Assembly (NCBI GenBank): GCA_022843465.1
Contig: JALHNO010000031.1
Location: 1 to 38,690 of the forward strand
Source of the DNA: Pseudomonadota bacterium
Lineage (GTDB): Bacteria > Pseudomonadota > Gammaproteobacteria > Xanthomonadales > Ahniellaceae
DNA: 38,690 nucleotides
Direction: 5' to 3'
Shown: positions 24,270 through 33,679 of the stretch, one piece after another
Position numbering within the stretch: position 1 is the first letter of the stretch
Layout of the letters: each line of letters opens with the position of its first letter
Notes under the pieces: model-generated
Seen by the model: the letters and a program-made list of their open reading frames with translations, nothing else
Database searches by the model: none
Told to the model about the DNA's origin: nothing
Position numbers and translations under genes: made by a program

Positions 24270-26093
24270 TCAGTCGAGGTCTTCCATCGCGCGGCCGGCG
24301 GCCCAGTCGGCGACGAGCGTGCGGAAACAGCGCTCGAACTCGGCAATCACGGCGGGATCTTCAAACAGTACACCATTGCCGGCCAGGATGCGGGCGCTGA
24401 GCGCGGCGCGCAGCTCGGGATCGCAGGCCAGCGCCAGCGCCCGATGCACGTAATCCCCGGTGTTCTCCGCGATCGCGTCGTCGATGCCCATGCGGCGATA
24501 CATCGCCTGGGTATGGCGACCGCGCTGGAACGCGCCCGCCAGGGTCACCACCGGAGTCCCGACCGAGAACGCCTCCAGTGAAGTATTCATGCCATTGAAG
24601 TGCAGGGTGTCGAGCATCACATCGCAGAGTCCGATCAGGGCCACATAGTCGCTGGTGGCCATCCGCGGCAGCAGGCTGATGCGCTCGTGCACATCCGGCA
24701 GCGCGCTGGCCAGACGACGCTTGAGCAGGCTGTTCCAGTGCCCGCTGCGGGCCTGCACCAGCAGGATCCTGGCATCCGGGTCAGCGCGCAGGATGGCGCC
24801 GAATACGGCATCCATGTCCGGATGCAGCTTGAACAGGTTCTGCGGACAGATGTAGAGGTGCTGATCGGCCGCCAGCCCGAAATCGGCACGCGTCTTCGCC
24901 AGCGGCGCCGGCTCGGGCCGGTAGTAGTAGGCCAGCGTACCCAGGCCATGGAGGCGGAACAGGCGCTCGCTGTAGTGCGCCTCGGCCCCCGCTGGTTCAT
25001 ACAGATCATTGCTGATCCAGGTATCGATGGTGTCGATGCCGGTGGTATCGGGATGGCCGAACGAAACACACTGCACCGGCGCGAGGCGGGCAAAGGCCAG
25101 GAAGTAACTGAACGGCGCCATGCCGATGTCCTGGTAGAACAGGACATCGAGCCCGAGCGCTGCAATCTCTCGCCGCGCGGTGTCGAGGTCGGACGACAGC
25201 ACCAGATGGTGTTCGGCATGCTGCAGGATGAAGCGACTGTAGCTGTCGTCGATCATCGGCGGAATGAACAGGGCGGTGAGTTCAAACTCGGCACGATTGA
25301 TCTGGGCGAACAGGCCGCGACTGGTGCGACCGATGCTGTGATTGTGGAAGAACTGCGAGATCAGGCCGACGCGCAAGCGTCCCGGGCGTCTGGGCTCATC
25401 GCAATGGGCTGCGACAAATCCCAGCGAAGGACAGATCCGTCGGTACATTGTGGCGGTCGCCACCTGCAGTTCGCGGTTGCATAGGCCGTGATAGGCCAGA
25501 TAGAAATTGGTCCACAGCCCGGCCGCAATGGGATCTTCGACGCGTGCGAGACCTGCCTGATCGACCGCGTCGAGCGCCGCGCGCATTCGCGCGCGTTCGC
25601 TGTCGATCTGTTCCAGCGAGCTCACGATCGGCGATATCAAGGTCGCTTGCTTGGCGCGCAGACTGAGGCTCGATTGCAGGCTCGCGGCATTCTGGTAGGC
25701 CAGCAGTGCCTCGTCGCTGCGCCCAAGCGCCTGCAGGGCGATGCCGAGACTCTCGTGGCAGACCGGATCGTCGGCTCGCAGACTGCAGGCCAGCTGCCAG
25801 TGCGCAGCCGCATCCGCCATCCGGCCATGCTCCTGGCAGGCCCAGGCCAGCTGCATGCGGAATTCGCCCTGGTGCGGCGCCAGCGCAACCGCGCGCCCCA
25901 GCAGCTCGATCGCAGCGGCACGCGCCCCGCTCTGGCGCGCCAGCATGCCCAGCCCGAGCCAGGCGTCGGCCTGGCGGGGATCGAGCGCGAGCACGCGTCG
26001 ATAGGCCGCCTCGGCCTCGTGCAGTTGCCCGTCCGTGTGGCGTTCGCGGGCGTCAAGCAGCAGGGCCAGCGTGGACTCGGACAGGCTGCTCAT
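24270..26093 (-). CDS. TPR protein with O-GlcNAc-transferase-like (GT41/SPINDLY) domain
   Basis: A 607-aa cytoplasmic glycosyltransferase. TPR repeats cover about 5-150 (EAEAAYRRVLALDPRQADAWLGLG and following). The catalytic part (about 230-590) shows GT41 motifs: RVGLISQFFHNHSIGR, VQCVSFGHPDTTGIDTIDTWISND, ICPQNLFKLHPDMDAVF and DVMLDTLHFNGMNTSLEAFSVGTPVVTLAG. GT41 enzymes add GlcNAc or other hexoses to Ser/Thr, or to Asn in HMW1C-type members. The FGHPDTTG variant differs from the usual LGYPGTTG, so donor choice may differ. The start at MSSLSES begins the TPR region; 60 upstream in-frame codons look non-coding. oleA follows on the same strand. Acceptor unknown. Confidence 0.87.
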   Translation of the reverse strand: MSSLSESTLALLLDARERHTDGQLHEAEAAYRRVLALDPRQADAWLGLGMLARQSGARAAAIELLGRAVALAPHQGEFRMQLAWACQEHGRMADAAAHWQLACSLRADDPVCHESLGIALQALGRSDEALLAYQNAASLQSSLSLRAKQATLISPIVSSLEQIDSERARMRAALDAVDQAGLARVEDPIAAGLWTNFYLAYHGLCNRELQVATATMYRRICPSLGFVAAHCDEPRRPGRLRVGLISQFFHNHSIGRTSRGLFAQINRAEFELTALFIPPMIDDSYSRFILQHAEHHLVLSSDLDTARREIAALGLDVLFYQDIGMAPFSYFLAFARLAPVQCVSFGHPDTTGIDTIDTWISNDLYEPAGAEAHYSERLFRLHGLGTLAYYYRPEPAPLAKTRADFGLAADQHLYICPQNLFKLHPDMDAVFGAILRADPDARILLVQARSGHWNSLLKRRLASALPDVHERISLLPRMATSDYVALIGLCDVMLDTLHFNGMNTSLEAFSVGTPVVTLAGAFQRGRHTQAMYRRMGIDDAIAENTGDYVHRALALACDPELRAALSARILAGNGVLFEDPAVIAEFERCFRTLVADWAAGRAMEDLD

Positions 26094-26254
26094 TGCAGCC
26101 GGTACGCGCAGGAAACGGGGTTGCAGAAAGACATCCGGACACACCGCAATCGAAGGCAGCCTACTGTAAGCGATTGCAACGCAGAGCAGGCTGGCTTCGA
26201 CTTCTCTACCTGGGCCAGCCACAATCGAATCATGTTCGAACACCGGATCACGCC

Positions 26255-27052
26255 ATGACTGCGCCCGCGCCAACTCCAGCGCCTGCGCCGACCCGTACCC
26301 TGCGTCTGCTGACCTTCAATATCCAGGCCGGATCGAAGACCAACGAGATGCGCGAGTACGTGACGCGTGGCTGGCAGAGCGTCTGGCCGCACCGCGACAA
26401 GCAGTCGAATCTGGGCGCGGTTGCCAAACTTGCGGTCGACTACGACATCGTCGCGCTGCAGGAGGCCGATGCCCACAGCGTGCGCTCGGGATTCCGCCAT
26501 CAGGTCGAATGGCTGGCCGAGAGTTCCGGCTTCCCGTTCTGGAGCCATCAGCGCAATCGTGCGCTGACCCTGGCCTCGCCCGGCAATGGCGTGCTGTCGC
26601 GGATCGAACCCAGCGATGTGCTGGCACACAAGCTGCCCGGACGCATTCCCGGCCGCGGCGTGCTCGAGCTGCGCTTTGGCAGTCACCACGATGCCTTGCG
26701 GGTGATCGTCGCGCATCTGTCATTGACCCCCAGCGGCCGCCGTCGCCAGGCCGAGTATCTTGCCGAAATCATCGGCGATGCCCGCCATGTGGTGCTGATG
26801 GGCGATCTGAACTGCGAGCCCGATGCCGCTGCCCTGCGTCCACTGCTGGAGGGCACCCGGTTGCGCGCGGCGCCGCATGTGCCGAGCTTCCCGGCCTGGG
26901 ATCCGCAGCGTTCGATCGATCAGATCCTGCTGACGCCGGCGCTGCGCGTGCGCCGCTACGAGGTCCTGCCCCTGCATGTGTCCGATCATCTTCCGGTAGC
27001 CGCCGAAATCGAACTGCCAGCTTCTTCATTCGCGGATGCAAGGGACGATTGA
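26255..27052 (+). CDS. endonuclease/exonuclease/phosphatase-family protein
   Basis: A 265-aa metal-dependent hydrolase of the EEP superfamily. The family residues are present: TFNIQAG (Asn), VALQEAD (Glu metal ligand), VIVAHLSLT (His), MGDLNCEPD (Asp/Asn) and VSDHLPVAAE (Asp-His near the C-terminus). The superfamily covers nucleases, sphingomyelinases and inositol phosphatases, and the sequence does not settle which applies here. After a Pro/Ala-rich leader there is no clear signal peptide. It is divergent from the GT41 gene and ends 94 bp before slt, with which it may be co-transcribed. Confidence 0.88.
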   Translation: MTAPAPTPAPAPTRTLRLLTFNIQAGSKTNEMREYVTRGWQSVWPHRDKQSNLGAVAKLAVDYDIVALQEADAHSVRSGFRHQVEWLAESSGFPFWSHQRNRALTLASPGNGVLSRIEPSDVLAHKLPGRIPGRGVLELRFGSHHDALRVIVAHLSLTPSGRRRQAEYLAEIIGDARHVVLMGDLNCEPDAAALRPLLEGTRLRAAPHVPSFPAWDPQRSIDQILLTPALRVRRYEVLPLHVSDHLPVAAEIELPASSFADARDD

Positions 27053-27146
27053 CGCAGCCGCCCGTGCGTTCAAGCGGCCGCGAATTGCCCTGTCGCCGAC
27101 CACATCCGGTCAGCGAAGATCCATCGGCGATGGCTACACTGCAAGG

Positions 27147-29129
27147 ATGCACATTCGTCGAATCGATTACCGTCACGCGCTCCGTATTGCTGTTGCAGTC
27201 GCGCTCGCACTCCTGATCGTGCCCGCCGCGCATGCCGATCTGGCCGCCCAGCGCCAGCAATTCGAGCTCGGCTATCGCCTGGCCGGACAGGGGCACGACT
27301 GGAAAGACCAGGCGCGCGCGCTGAAGCATTACCCCTTGCTGGCCTGGATCGAACATGTCGAGCTGATGCGGCCCCAGCATCCGGAGACCGCGCGCATCGA
27401 GGCCTTTGTCGCGCGACACAGCGATACCTATCTCGCCGCCGATCTGCGGCGCCTGCTGGCCAAGCGTTATGCCGAAGCGCAGCGCTGGCAGGATCTGCTG
27501 GATCTCGATCTGGCAACGCCGGATCAGGAAACCCGCTGCCGGCAGTTGCAGGCGCAGATAGCGCTGGGCGGCGAAGTCGCCGAACTGCTGCCCAAGGCAC
27601 GCGCGCTGTGGCTGAGCCCGAAGTCCCTGCCGCTGGCCTGCGATCCGGTATTCGACTGGATGCGCGGCCAGGCCGGCGTCGACCGCGCCCTGCTCTGGGA
27701 ACGTGTGGGTCTGGTCGCCGTGCAGGGCCAGGCGCAGTTTCTGCGCAATCTGGCCGCGGGGCTGGACGGCGCGGATCGGGTCGCCGTGCAGCACCTCGCC
27801 GATCTGCTGCTCGATCCGCAGAAACAGCGCCGCAATGCGCGCAGCTGGCCCGATGATGTCGGCCATCGGCGCGCGCTGTCCTATGCGGTCGCCCGCATCG
27901 CGCGGCGCGACGAGGATCTTGCCGCCGCGCTCTGGCGTGAGTTCAGTGCCCGCTTCACCTTTGACGAAGACGACAAGGCGCGCATGCTCGATGCGATCGC
28001 GCTCTATCGCGCCAATTCCTACAGCAGCGATGCCGCCGACTGGATGGGTCTGATCCCGGCGGGCAAGGACAGCACAATGACCCGCGAGTGGCGGGTTCGC
28101 GAGGCGCTGTCGCGACTGGATTTTGCGGCCGTACTCGCCGCCCTGGCGCGCATGGATGGCGAGCAGCAGGCCGATCCGCGCTGGCGTTACTGGCATGCCC
28201 GGGCGCTTGATGAGACCGGCCAGAGCGCGCTGGCCAGCCTGGCCTGGCGCGCTCTGGCCAGCGCACCCAATTTCCATGGATTTCTTGCCGCCGATCGGCT
28301 CGGCCAGCCTTACGCGCTGTGTCCGATTGCAGCACCAGCCCCGGTGCTCGGCGAGGTGCTCAAGCGCCATCCCGGCCTGGAACGCGCGCTGGAATTTCGC
28401 GCCATCGGCTGGAAGCCACAGGCCAATCGCGAGTGGAGCCATCTGCTCAGTCGCCTGGACAGCGAGGCCCGCCGCGACGTGGTTGCCGTAGCCGACCAGC
28501 AGTCCTGGCTCGACCGCGCACCGTTTGCGCTGAACGCTGCGGCCGACCAGCGCCTGTACAGCCTGCGCTTCGCGCTCGGCCATCGCGAACTGATCGAAGC
28601 CGCAGCCAAGGCCCAGGGTCTGGAGGCTGCGTATGTGTTCGGCCTGATCCGTTCCGAAAGCGCCTGGGTCGCCGATGCCCGCTCGCACGCCAATGCCTAC
28701 GGTCTGATGCAGTTGCTGCCAGCCACCGCGCAACGGATGGCGCAGCTGGAAGGCGTCAAGTTTGCCGGCACCGCTCCCCTGCTCGATCCGCCTCTGAATG
28801 TTCGCCTGGGCACCCGCTATCTCGCCGAAGTCGGCAAGCGCTACCAGGGTTCGCCCTGGCTGGTGGCGGCTGCCTACAACGCCGGGCCGCACCGGGTCGA
28901 AAACTGGCTGGGCAAGCGCGGTCATCTTCCGCCCGATGTCTTCATCGAGACCATACCCTTCAAGGAAACCCGCGAGTACGTCTCGCGCGTGCTGGCATTC
29001 ACCCAGATCTACGATTGGCGCTTGCACGGCAGCATGCGCCCCTTGTCGGAACGCCTGCCCGGAGCCGGCAAGACTTTCAGCGCCGATCCGATCCCCGCAT
29101 CGCGGCGCGCGGTGCAGTGTCCCAATTGA
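27147..29129 (+). CDS. slt: soluble lytic murein transglycosylase (Slt70 type)
   Basis: Periplasmic enzyme that cleaves peptidoglycan between MurNAc and GlcNAc, forming 1,6-anhydro ends. The 660-aa precursor has a Sec signal (ALRIAVAVALALLIVPAAHA), a long alpha-helical superhelix region to about 480, and a C-terminal SLT domain. Catalytic E504 lies in LIRSESAWVADARS, followed by AYGLMQLLP and VAAAYNAGPHRV; ETIPFKETREYVSRVL is the typical end. The length fits the Slt70 family. The Met at 27147 directly precedes the signal peptide; upstream in-frame residues (from 27036) look non-coding. No good ribosome site is visible. It converges on hrpB with a 96-bp gap. Confidence 0.94.
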   Translation: MHIRRIDYRHALRIAVAVALALLIVPAAHADLAAQRQQFELGYRLAGQGHDWKDQARALKHYPLLAWIEHVELMRPQHPETARIEAFVARHSDTYLAADLRRLLAKRYAEAQRWQDLLDLDLATPDQETRCRQLQAQIALGGEVAELLPKARALWLSPKSLPLACDPVFDWMRGQAGVDRALLWERVGLVAVQGQAQFLRNLAAGLDGADRVAVQHLADLLLDPQKQRRNARSWPDDVGHRRALSYAVARIARRDEDLAAALWREFSARFTFDEDDKARMLDAIALYRANSYSSDAADWMGLIPAGKDSTMTREWRVREALSRLDFAAVLAALARMDGEQQADPRWRYWHARALDETGQSALASLAWRALASAPNFHGFLAADRLGQPYALCPIAAPAPVLGEVLKRHPGLERALEFRAIGWKPQANREWSHLLSRLDSEARRDVVAVADQQSWLDRAPFALNAAADQRLYSLRFALGHRELIEAAAKAQGLEAAYVFGLIRSESAWVADARSHANAYGLMQLLPATAQRMAQLEGVKFAGTAPLLDPPLNVRLGTRYLAEVGKRYQGSPWLVAAAYNAGPHRVENWLGKRGHLPPDVFIETIPFKETREYVSRVLAFTQIYDWRLHGSMRPLSERLPGAGKTFSADPIPASRRAVQCPN

Positions 29130-29225
29130 GCGCCGGTTTTCGCGCCCTGACGCAGCGGGCAAAAGCGACGCGGGACCGGTTCGGTGATTCGCGACGGCAG
29201 CCGCCCGCTCGCCCGGATCTGCGGC

Positions 29226-31703
29226 TCAGCGCGGTCGTGGTTTGGCGCGGTGGGTGGCGGTGGCCGTCCAGGGATCATCCGGCCAGGGGTGGCGCGGATA
29301 GCGACCCTTGAGCTCCTTGCGCACTTCCGGATAGGTGCGCTCCCAGAATCCCTTCAGATCCTGGGTGACCTGGACCGGCTTCTGTCCCGGTGACAGCAGA
29401 TGCAGCACCACCGGGATGCGGCCGCGGGCGATGCGCGGGGTATCGGCGAGACCAAACAGTTCCTGCAATTTCACCGCGAGCACAGGCGCCTCGCCACGGG
29501 TGTAGCTCAGCTTCCGGCTCATCCCGCTCGGCACGGTGATTTCGCGTGGCGCATGCACATCAAGCTCGCGACGCGCGGCATAGTCGAGCAGGGCCATCAG
29601 GGCGTCGGCGAGTTCGGCGGTGCCGAGATCGGCGAGCTTGCTCTTGCCCTGCAGGGCGGGCAGCAGCCAGTCATCGAGGTGCGCCGCCAGCCAGTCGTCG
29701 CTGACGTCGGGCAAATCCAGTTCGCTGCACCAGCTGCGCAGGCCGAGCACGCGCGCCTGCCATTCGCGCAGGCCCTCGCTCCAGGGCAAGCGATCGAGTC
29801 CAAGCTGGGCAATGCCGTCCAGCAGCATGCGCGCGCTGGCGGCATCGCGTGGCGTGGGAACGTGTCGGCGCTCCAGTACCAGCTGAAAGAAACGCCGCTC
29901 CTCATGCGCCTCGACCACGCCGCTGTCGCGATTGAAGGCCAGTTGCCGGGTCTTGCTGAAATGCGCGGCGAAGGTGTGCTCGATCATCGCCGGGTCAACC
30001 GGCGCGGCGCGCTGGATCAGACTGTCGCGTTCATCAAAGCGGATCTCGGCGATCACCAGCCAGGGTTCGCCAAACAGACTGGACTCGTGCAGCAGCTGGG
30101 CACCGCGCCCGTTGGCGAGCTGATAGCGGCGCGGGTTGCCGGGATCCTGACGGGCGATACGATCAGGATAGGCATAGGCCAGCACCTGGCCGACAGCATA
30201 GGGCCCCGCTGCGGCTTCGTCGGCGCGCGTCACCCCGAGTCTTCGCCGCCATTGCTTCGCCGCCTGATCGATTCCCGACAGCAGGTGGCGATCGGCCTGC
30301 GGGTCGGCACGACCATTGCGCAGGGCCTGCAGGCAGCTCAGCCGCGTGCGCAGATCGTCGCTGCGCCTGGCTTCGCCGCGCAGCGGATCGCGCGCCTCGA
30401 TCAGTGCCGCGACATCGCAGGCGAGCCCCTGCAACGACGCCGGCGCGCGCCGCATCGCATTGGCCAGACGCGGGTGCGCGCCGAGTGCGAGCAGGGAACG
30501 TCCGTGCGCGGTCAGCCGCTGATCGTCATCGAGGGCATCGAGTGCCTGCAGCAGTTCGATGCCTTGCGCAAAGGTGCCCGCCGGGGGCGGATCGGGCAGG
30601 CGCAGGGCTTCGTTGCCCCAGGTCTTGAGCTCGAGCGCGAACGCCGACAGCTCGATCCGGTGCAGTTCAGGTCGTAGCGCCGGATCAAGTCGCTGACTTT
30701 CCGGCCACAGGCGATAACAGCGCCCGGCCGCCACGCGACCGGCACGGCCGGCGCGCTGGGTGGCTGAAGACTGCGCGATGCTGACGGTCTGCAGCCGGCT
30801 CATGCCACTGCCGGGATCGAAGCGCGGTTCGCGGGCCAGCCCGGAATCGACGACGGCGCGCACGCCCGGCAGGGTCACACTGGATTCCGCCACATTGGTC
30901 GCCAGCACCACCCGACGGCGCGGGCCCGGCCGCAGCAGGCGCGCCTGCTCATCGACGCCGAGCTCGCCGTGCAAGGCGTCAACCTCGGCATCGACATGAT
31001 CGAGCAGGCGGCGGCTGCGCTCGATCTCGAGCTTGCCCGGCAGAAAACACAGCACATCGCCATCGGTCTCGGCGAGCGCCAGTTCGATGCCGCGGCGCAT
31101 CTGGAATTCCAGCGTCTCCTGCGTGCGCGCAGGCAGATGGCTGATCACCACCGGAAAGCTGCGGCCCTCCGAGCTCAGCCGCGGCGCATCCAGATAACGC
31201 GCCAGCTTCTCGCCATCAAGCGTCGCCGACATCACGATCAGGCGCAGGTCCGGGCGCAGTTGCGACTGGATGTCCAGGCACATCGCGAGGCCGAGGTCGC
31301 TGTGCAGATGGCGTTCGTGGAACTCATCGAAGATCACCGCTGCGACGCCTTCGAGCAGGGGATCGTCCTGCAGCATTCTTGTCAGTATGCCCTCGGTGAC
31401 CACTTCGATGCGCGTCCGTGGCGAGACCCGCGACTCGAAGCGGATGCGGTAGCCGACGCGCTCGCCGACCGCCTCATCCAGTTGCGCCGCCATGAACATC
31501 GCGGCCGAACGCGCCGCGATCCGGCGCGGCTCCAGCATCAGGATCCTGCCGTTGCGCCAGGATTCGTCGAGCAGGGCCAGCGGCACCTGGGTGGTCTTGC
31601 CGGCGCCCGGTGGTGCCTCCAGCACTAGGCGCGGGTGCGCGCGCAGACTGTCGAGCAGTTGCGGCAGGATGGCCTGGATGGGGAACAGGGTTGGCGCGGT
31701 CAT
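29226..31703 (-). CDS. hrpB: ATP-dependent RNA helicase HrpB
   Basis: DEAH-type helicase of the HrpB group, 825 aa, matching the family length. Walker A is GAGKT (33-37, K36), Walker B is DEFH (126-129), and motif III is SAT (159-161). Motif VI reads QRAGRAGR and is followed by the HrpB-specific C-terminal region ending near LLSPGQKPVQVTQDLKGFWERTYPEVRKELKGRYPRHPWPDDP (split here only for naming: the diagnostic block is KGRYPRHPWPDDP). Its cellular RNA substrate is not settled in bacteria; deletion is often tolerated. The Met at 31703 begins the expected N-terminus, FPIQAILPQLLDSLR. It is divergent from the peroxiredoxin-like gene across 103 bp. Confidence 0.96.
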   Translation of the reverse strand: MTAPTLFPIQAILPQLLDSLRAHPRLVLEAPPGAGKTTQVPLALLDESWRNGRILMLEPRRIAARSAAMFMAAQLDEAVGERVGYRIRFESRVSPRTRIEVVTEGILTRMLQDDPLLEGVAAVIFDEFHERHLHSDLGLAMCLDIQSQLRPDLRLIVMSATLDGEKLARYLDAPRLSSEGRSFPVVISHLPARTQETLEFQMRRGIELALAETDGDVLCFLPGKLEIERSRRLLDHVDAEVDALHGELGVDEQARLLRPGPRRRVVLATNVAESSVTLPGVRAVVDSGLAREPRFDPGSGMSRLQTVSIAQSSATQRAGRAGRVAAGRCYRLWPESQRLDPALRPELHRIELSAFALELKTWGNEALRLPDPPPAGTFAQGIELLQALDALDDDQRLTAHGRSLLALGAHPRLANAMRRAPASLQGLACDVAALIEARDPLRGEARRSDDLRTRLSCLQALRNGRADPQADRHLLSGIDQAAKQWRRRLGVTRADEAAAGPYAVGQVLAYAYPDRIARQDPGNPRRYQLANGRGAQLLHESSLFGEPWLVIAEIRFDERDSLIQRAAPVDPAMIEHTFAAHFSKTRQLAFNRDSGVVEAHEERRFFQLVLERRHVPTPRDAASARMLLDGIAQLGLDRLPWSEGLREWQARVLGLRSWCSELDLPDVSDDWLAAHLDDWLLPALQGKSKLADLGTAELADALMALLDYAARRELDVHAPREITVPSGMSRKLSYTRGEAPVLAVKLQELFGLADTPRIARGRIPVVLHLLSPGQKPVQVTQDLKGFWERTYPEVRKELKGRYPRHPWPDDPWTATATHRAKPRPR

Positions 31704-31806
31704 CCGGCCATTGTAGGCGGGCTGGCCGCAATGGATGCCGGCGCCGCCGATGAAAGCACGATCGCGTCACGCCGGTCTGCTCGGTAACACCCTGATGGAG
31801 TCGATG

Positions 31807-32454
31807 ATGCGCCTTGCCACCCGCCTTGCCCTGATGTGTTCGCTGCTGTTGCTGCTTCCTGCCGTGCACGCCGGCCTGCTGACCGATCCCAATGACGTCC
31901 GTCCGCCGCCAGCGGGCGTTCCGGCACCGGATGCCGAATTGCAGGACCTCGACGGCCAGCCGACCCGGTTGTCGACACTGCGCGCCGGCAAGCCGGCCCT
32001 GCTGGTGTTTTACCGCGGTGGCTGGTGCCCGTACTGCAATCTGCAGCTGAGTGAACTACGCAAGCTCAAGCCCGAACTCGCCAAACACGACATCCAGCTG
32101 ATCGCGATCAGCCCCGACCGGCCCGAGGAACTGCGCAAGTCGCTCGACAGGCACCAGCTCGATTACATCCTCGCCTCGGACAGCAGCACCGCGTTGATGC
32201 AGGCCTATGGCATCGGCTTTCGCGTCGACGATGCCACCGTGGCCAAGTACAAGGGCTTTGGCATCGATCTGGAGCAGGCCAGTGGCGCCGACCACCATGC
32301 CTTGCCGGTGGCCAGTGTGTTTCTGATCGATGCAGCCGGCGTATTGCAGTTTGTCTACGCCAATCCCGACTACCGCACGCGGGTTCCCGAGCGCCTGCTG
32401 CGCGCCGCGGTGGAGTCGCTGGCGCAGGGTGAGTTCGGCAAGCACCTGAAATAG
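31807..32454 (+). CDS. exported AhpC/TSA peroxiredoxin-like protein
   Basis: A 215-aa thioredoxin-fold protein with a Sec signal (MRLATRLALMCSLLLLLPAVHA), so it is probably periplasmic. The active site is FYRGGWCPYCNLQLSEL, a CPYC motif in the position of the peroxidatic Cys; this CxxC form is typical of the peroxiredoxin-like branch. AISPDRPEELRKSL and SVFLIDAAGVLQFVYANPDY fit the AhpC/TSA fold. It probably reduces peroxides or disulfides outside the cytoplasm. The ATG at 31807 is preferred because GGAG lies six bases upstream; ATG 31804 is adjacent. A short hairpin (32457-32473) follows the stop. Confidence 0.88.
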   Translation: MRLATRLALMCSLLLLLPAVHAGLLTDPNDVRPPPAGVPAPDAELQDLDGQPTRLSTLRAGKPALLVFYRGGWCPYCNLQLSELRKLKPELAKHDIQLIAISPDRPEELRKSLDRHQLDYILASDSSTALMQAYGIGFRVDDATVAKYKGFGIDLEQASGADHHALPVASVFLIDAAGVLQFVYANPDYRTRVPERLLRAAVESLAQGEFGKHLK

Positions 32455-32619
32455 CCGAGCCTTGTCCGGGCTCTGACAACCGTCATGGTCGCTCGGGTGC
32501 CCTGAGCGGGTATGCTGGCGAGGTAGCGCGCCCAGTTCGGATGCCGATGTTCGCGTCTCCGACTGTCCTTGGCGCGACACCTGGCACTACGGTGCCCGTT
32601 CGTCAGAGGAGTCCATGCG

Positions 32620-33678
32620 ATGAGTACACCCAACGATCAGCTCAGCAATCTGTTCAAGATCGTCCGCGAGGCCGGCGGCGGCGGACAGCAACGCAAGGGC
32701 GGCCCGCGTGGGCAGGCGCCCGATCTTCCGATCGGCCTGATCGGTATCGGCGTCATTGGCCTGATCCTGCTATGGGCAAGCTTCAGCAGTTTCTACACGG
32801 TCCAGCCCGAGGAACGCGCTGTCGTCAAGCGCTTCGGCGCGGTGATCAAGACCGCCGATCCGGGTCTGCACTTCAAGATTCCGTTCGGCATCGACAGTGT
32901 CCAGCTGGTCAAGACCGAGCGCGTGCTCAAGCAGGAGTTCGGTTTCCGCACCAGCAACACCGACGGCGATCGCACCCAGTACGCTTCCGAGGATCACCCC
33001 GACGAATCCCTGATGTTGTCGGGCGATCTGAACATCATTGATGTCGAGTGGGTCGTGCAGTACCGGATCTCCGAGCCGATGAAGTTCCTCTATCACCAGC
33101 GCGATCCCGAGGGCACGCTGCGGGATATTTCCGAATCGGTGATGCGTCGCGCGGTCGGCAACCGGCTGGGCAGCGATGTGTTGACCACCGCGCGCGTGGA
33201 GATCTCCAATATCGTCCGCGACGAGATCCAGCAGGCGATGCAGAAATACGATAACGGCATCCACGTGGTGACCGTCGAATTGCAGGATGTGGTTCCGCCG
33301 GCTGCGGTGCAGCCCGCCTTCAATGAGGTCAACGAGTCGCGCCAGGAGCGCGAGCGGATGATCAATGAAGCGACCAAGCAGGCCAACCAGCAGATTCCGC
33401 GTGCCAAGGGCGAAGCCAACCGTCTGATCACCGAGGCCGAGGGCTATGCCACCGAACGCGTCAACCAGGCCAAAGGCGAGACCGTGCGTTTCAGCTCGAT
33501 CCTGGCCGAGTACCGCTCCGCCCCGGAAGTGACGCGCACCCGCATGTATCTGGAAACGCTGAACCAGGTATTGCCGCGCGTCGGCGCGGTCTACGTGGTG
33601 CAGGACGGTCAGACCGGACCGATCCCATTGCTCAATATGCGTGATTCAAAACCCGTCGTCGCCGAGGAGGGTCGCTGA
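32620..33678 (+). CDS. hflK: HflK, SPFH-domain modulator of FtsH
   Basis: Inner-membrane SPFH protein, 352 aa, that forms a large cage with HflC around the FtsH protease and limits its access to membrane substrates. A short Gly/Arg-rich cytoplasmic N-terminus is followed by one membrane helix (LPIGLIGIGVIGLILLWAS, about 36-54), then the SPFH domain (TVQPEERAVVKRFG ... GLHFKIPF) and a long helical coiled region (ERERMINEATKQANQQIPRAKG). GAGGAG eight bases before the ATG is a strong start signal. hflC begins one base after the stop. hfq and hflX, which often precede it, are absent. Confidence 0.95.
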   Translation: MSTPNDQLSNLFKIVREAGGGGQQRKGGPRGQAPDLPIGLIGIGVIGLILLWASFSSFYTVQPEERAVVKRFGAVIKTADPGLHFKIPFGIDSVQLVKTERVLKQEFGFRTSNTDGDRTQYASEDHPDESLMLSGDLNIIDVEWVVQYRISEPMKFLYHQRDPEGTLRDISESVMRRAVGNRLGSDVLTTARVEISNIVRDEIQQAMQKYDNGIHVVTVELQDVVPPAAVQPAFNEVNESRQERERMINEATKQANQQIPRAKGEANRLITEAEGYATERVNQAKGETVRFSSILAEYRSAPEVTRTRMYLETLNQVLPRVGAVYVVQDGQTGPIPLLNMRDSKPVVAEEGR

Positions 33679-33679
33679 T

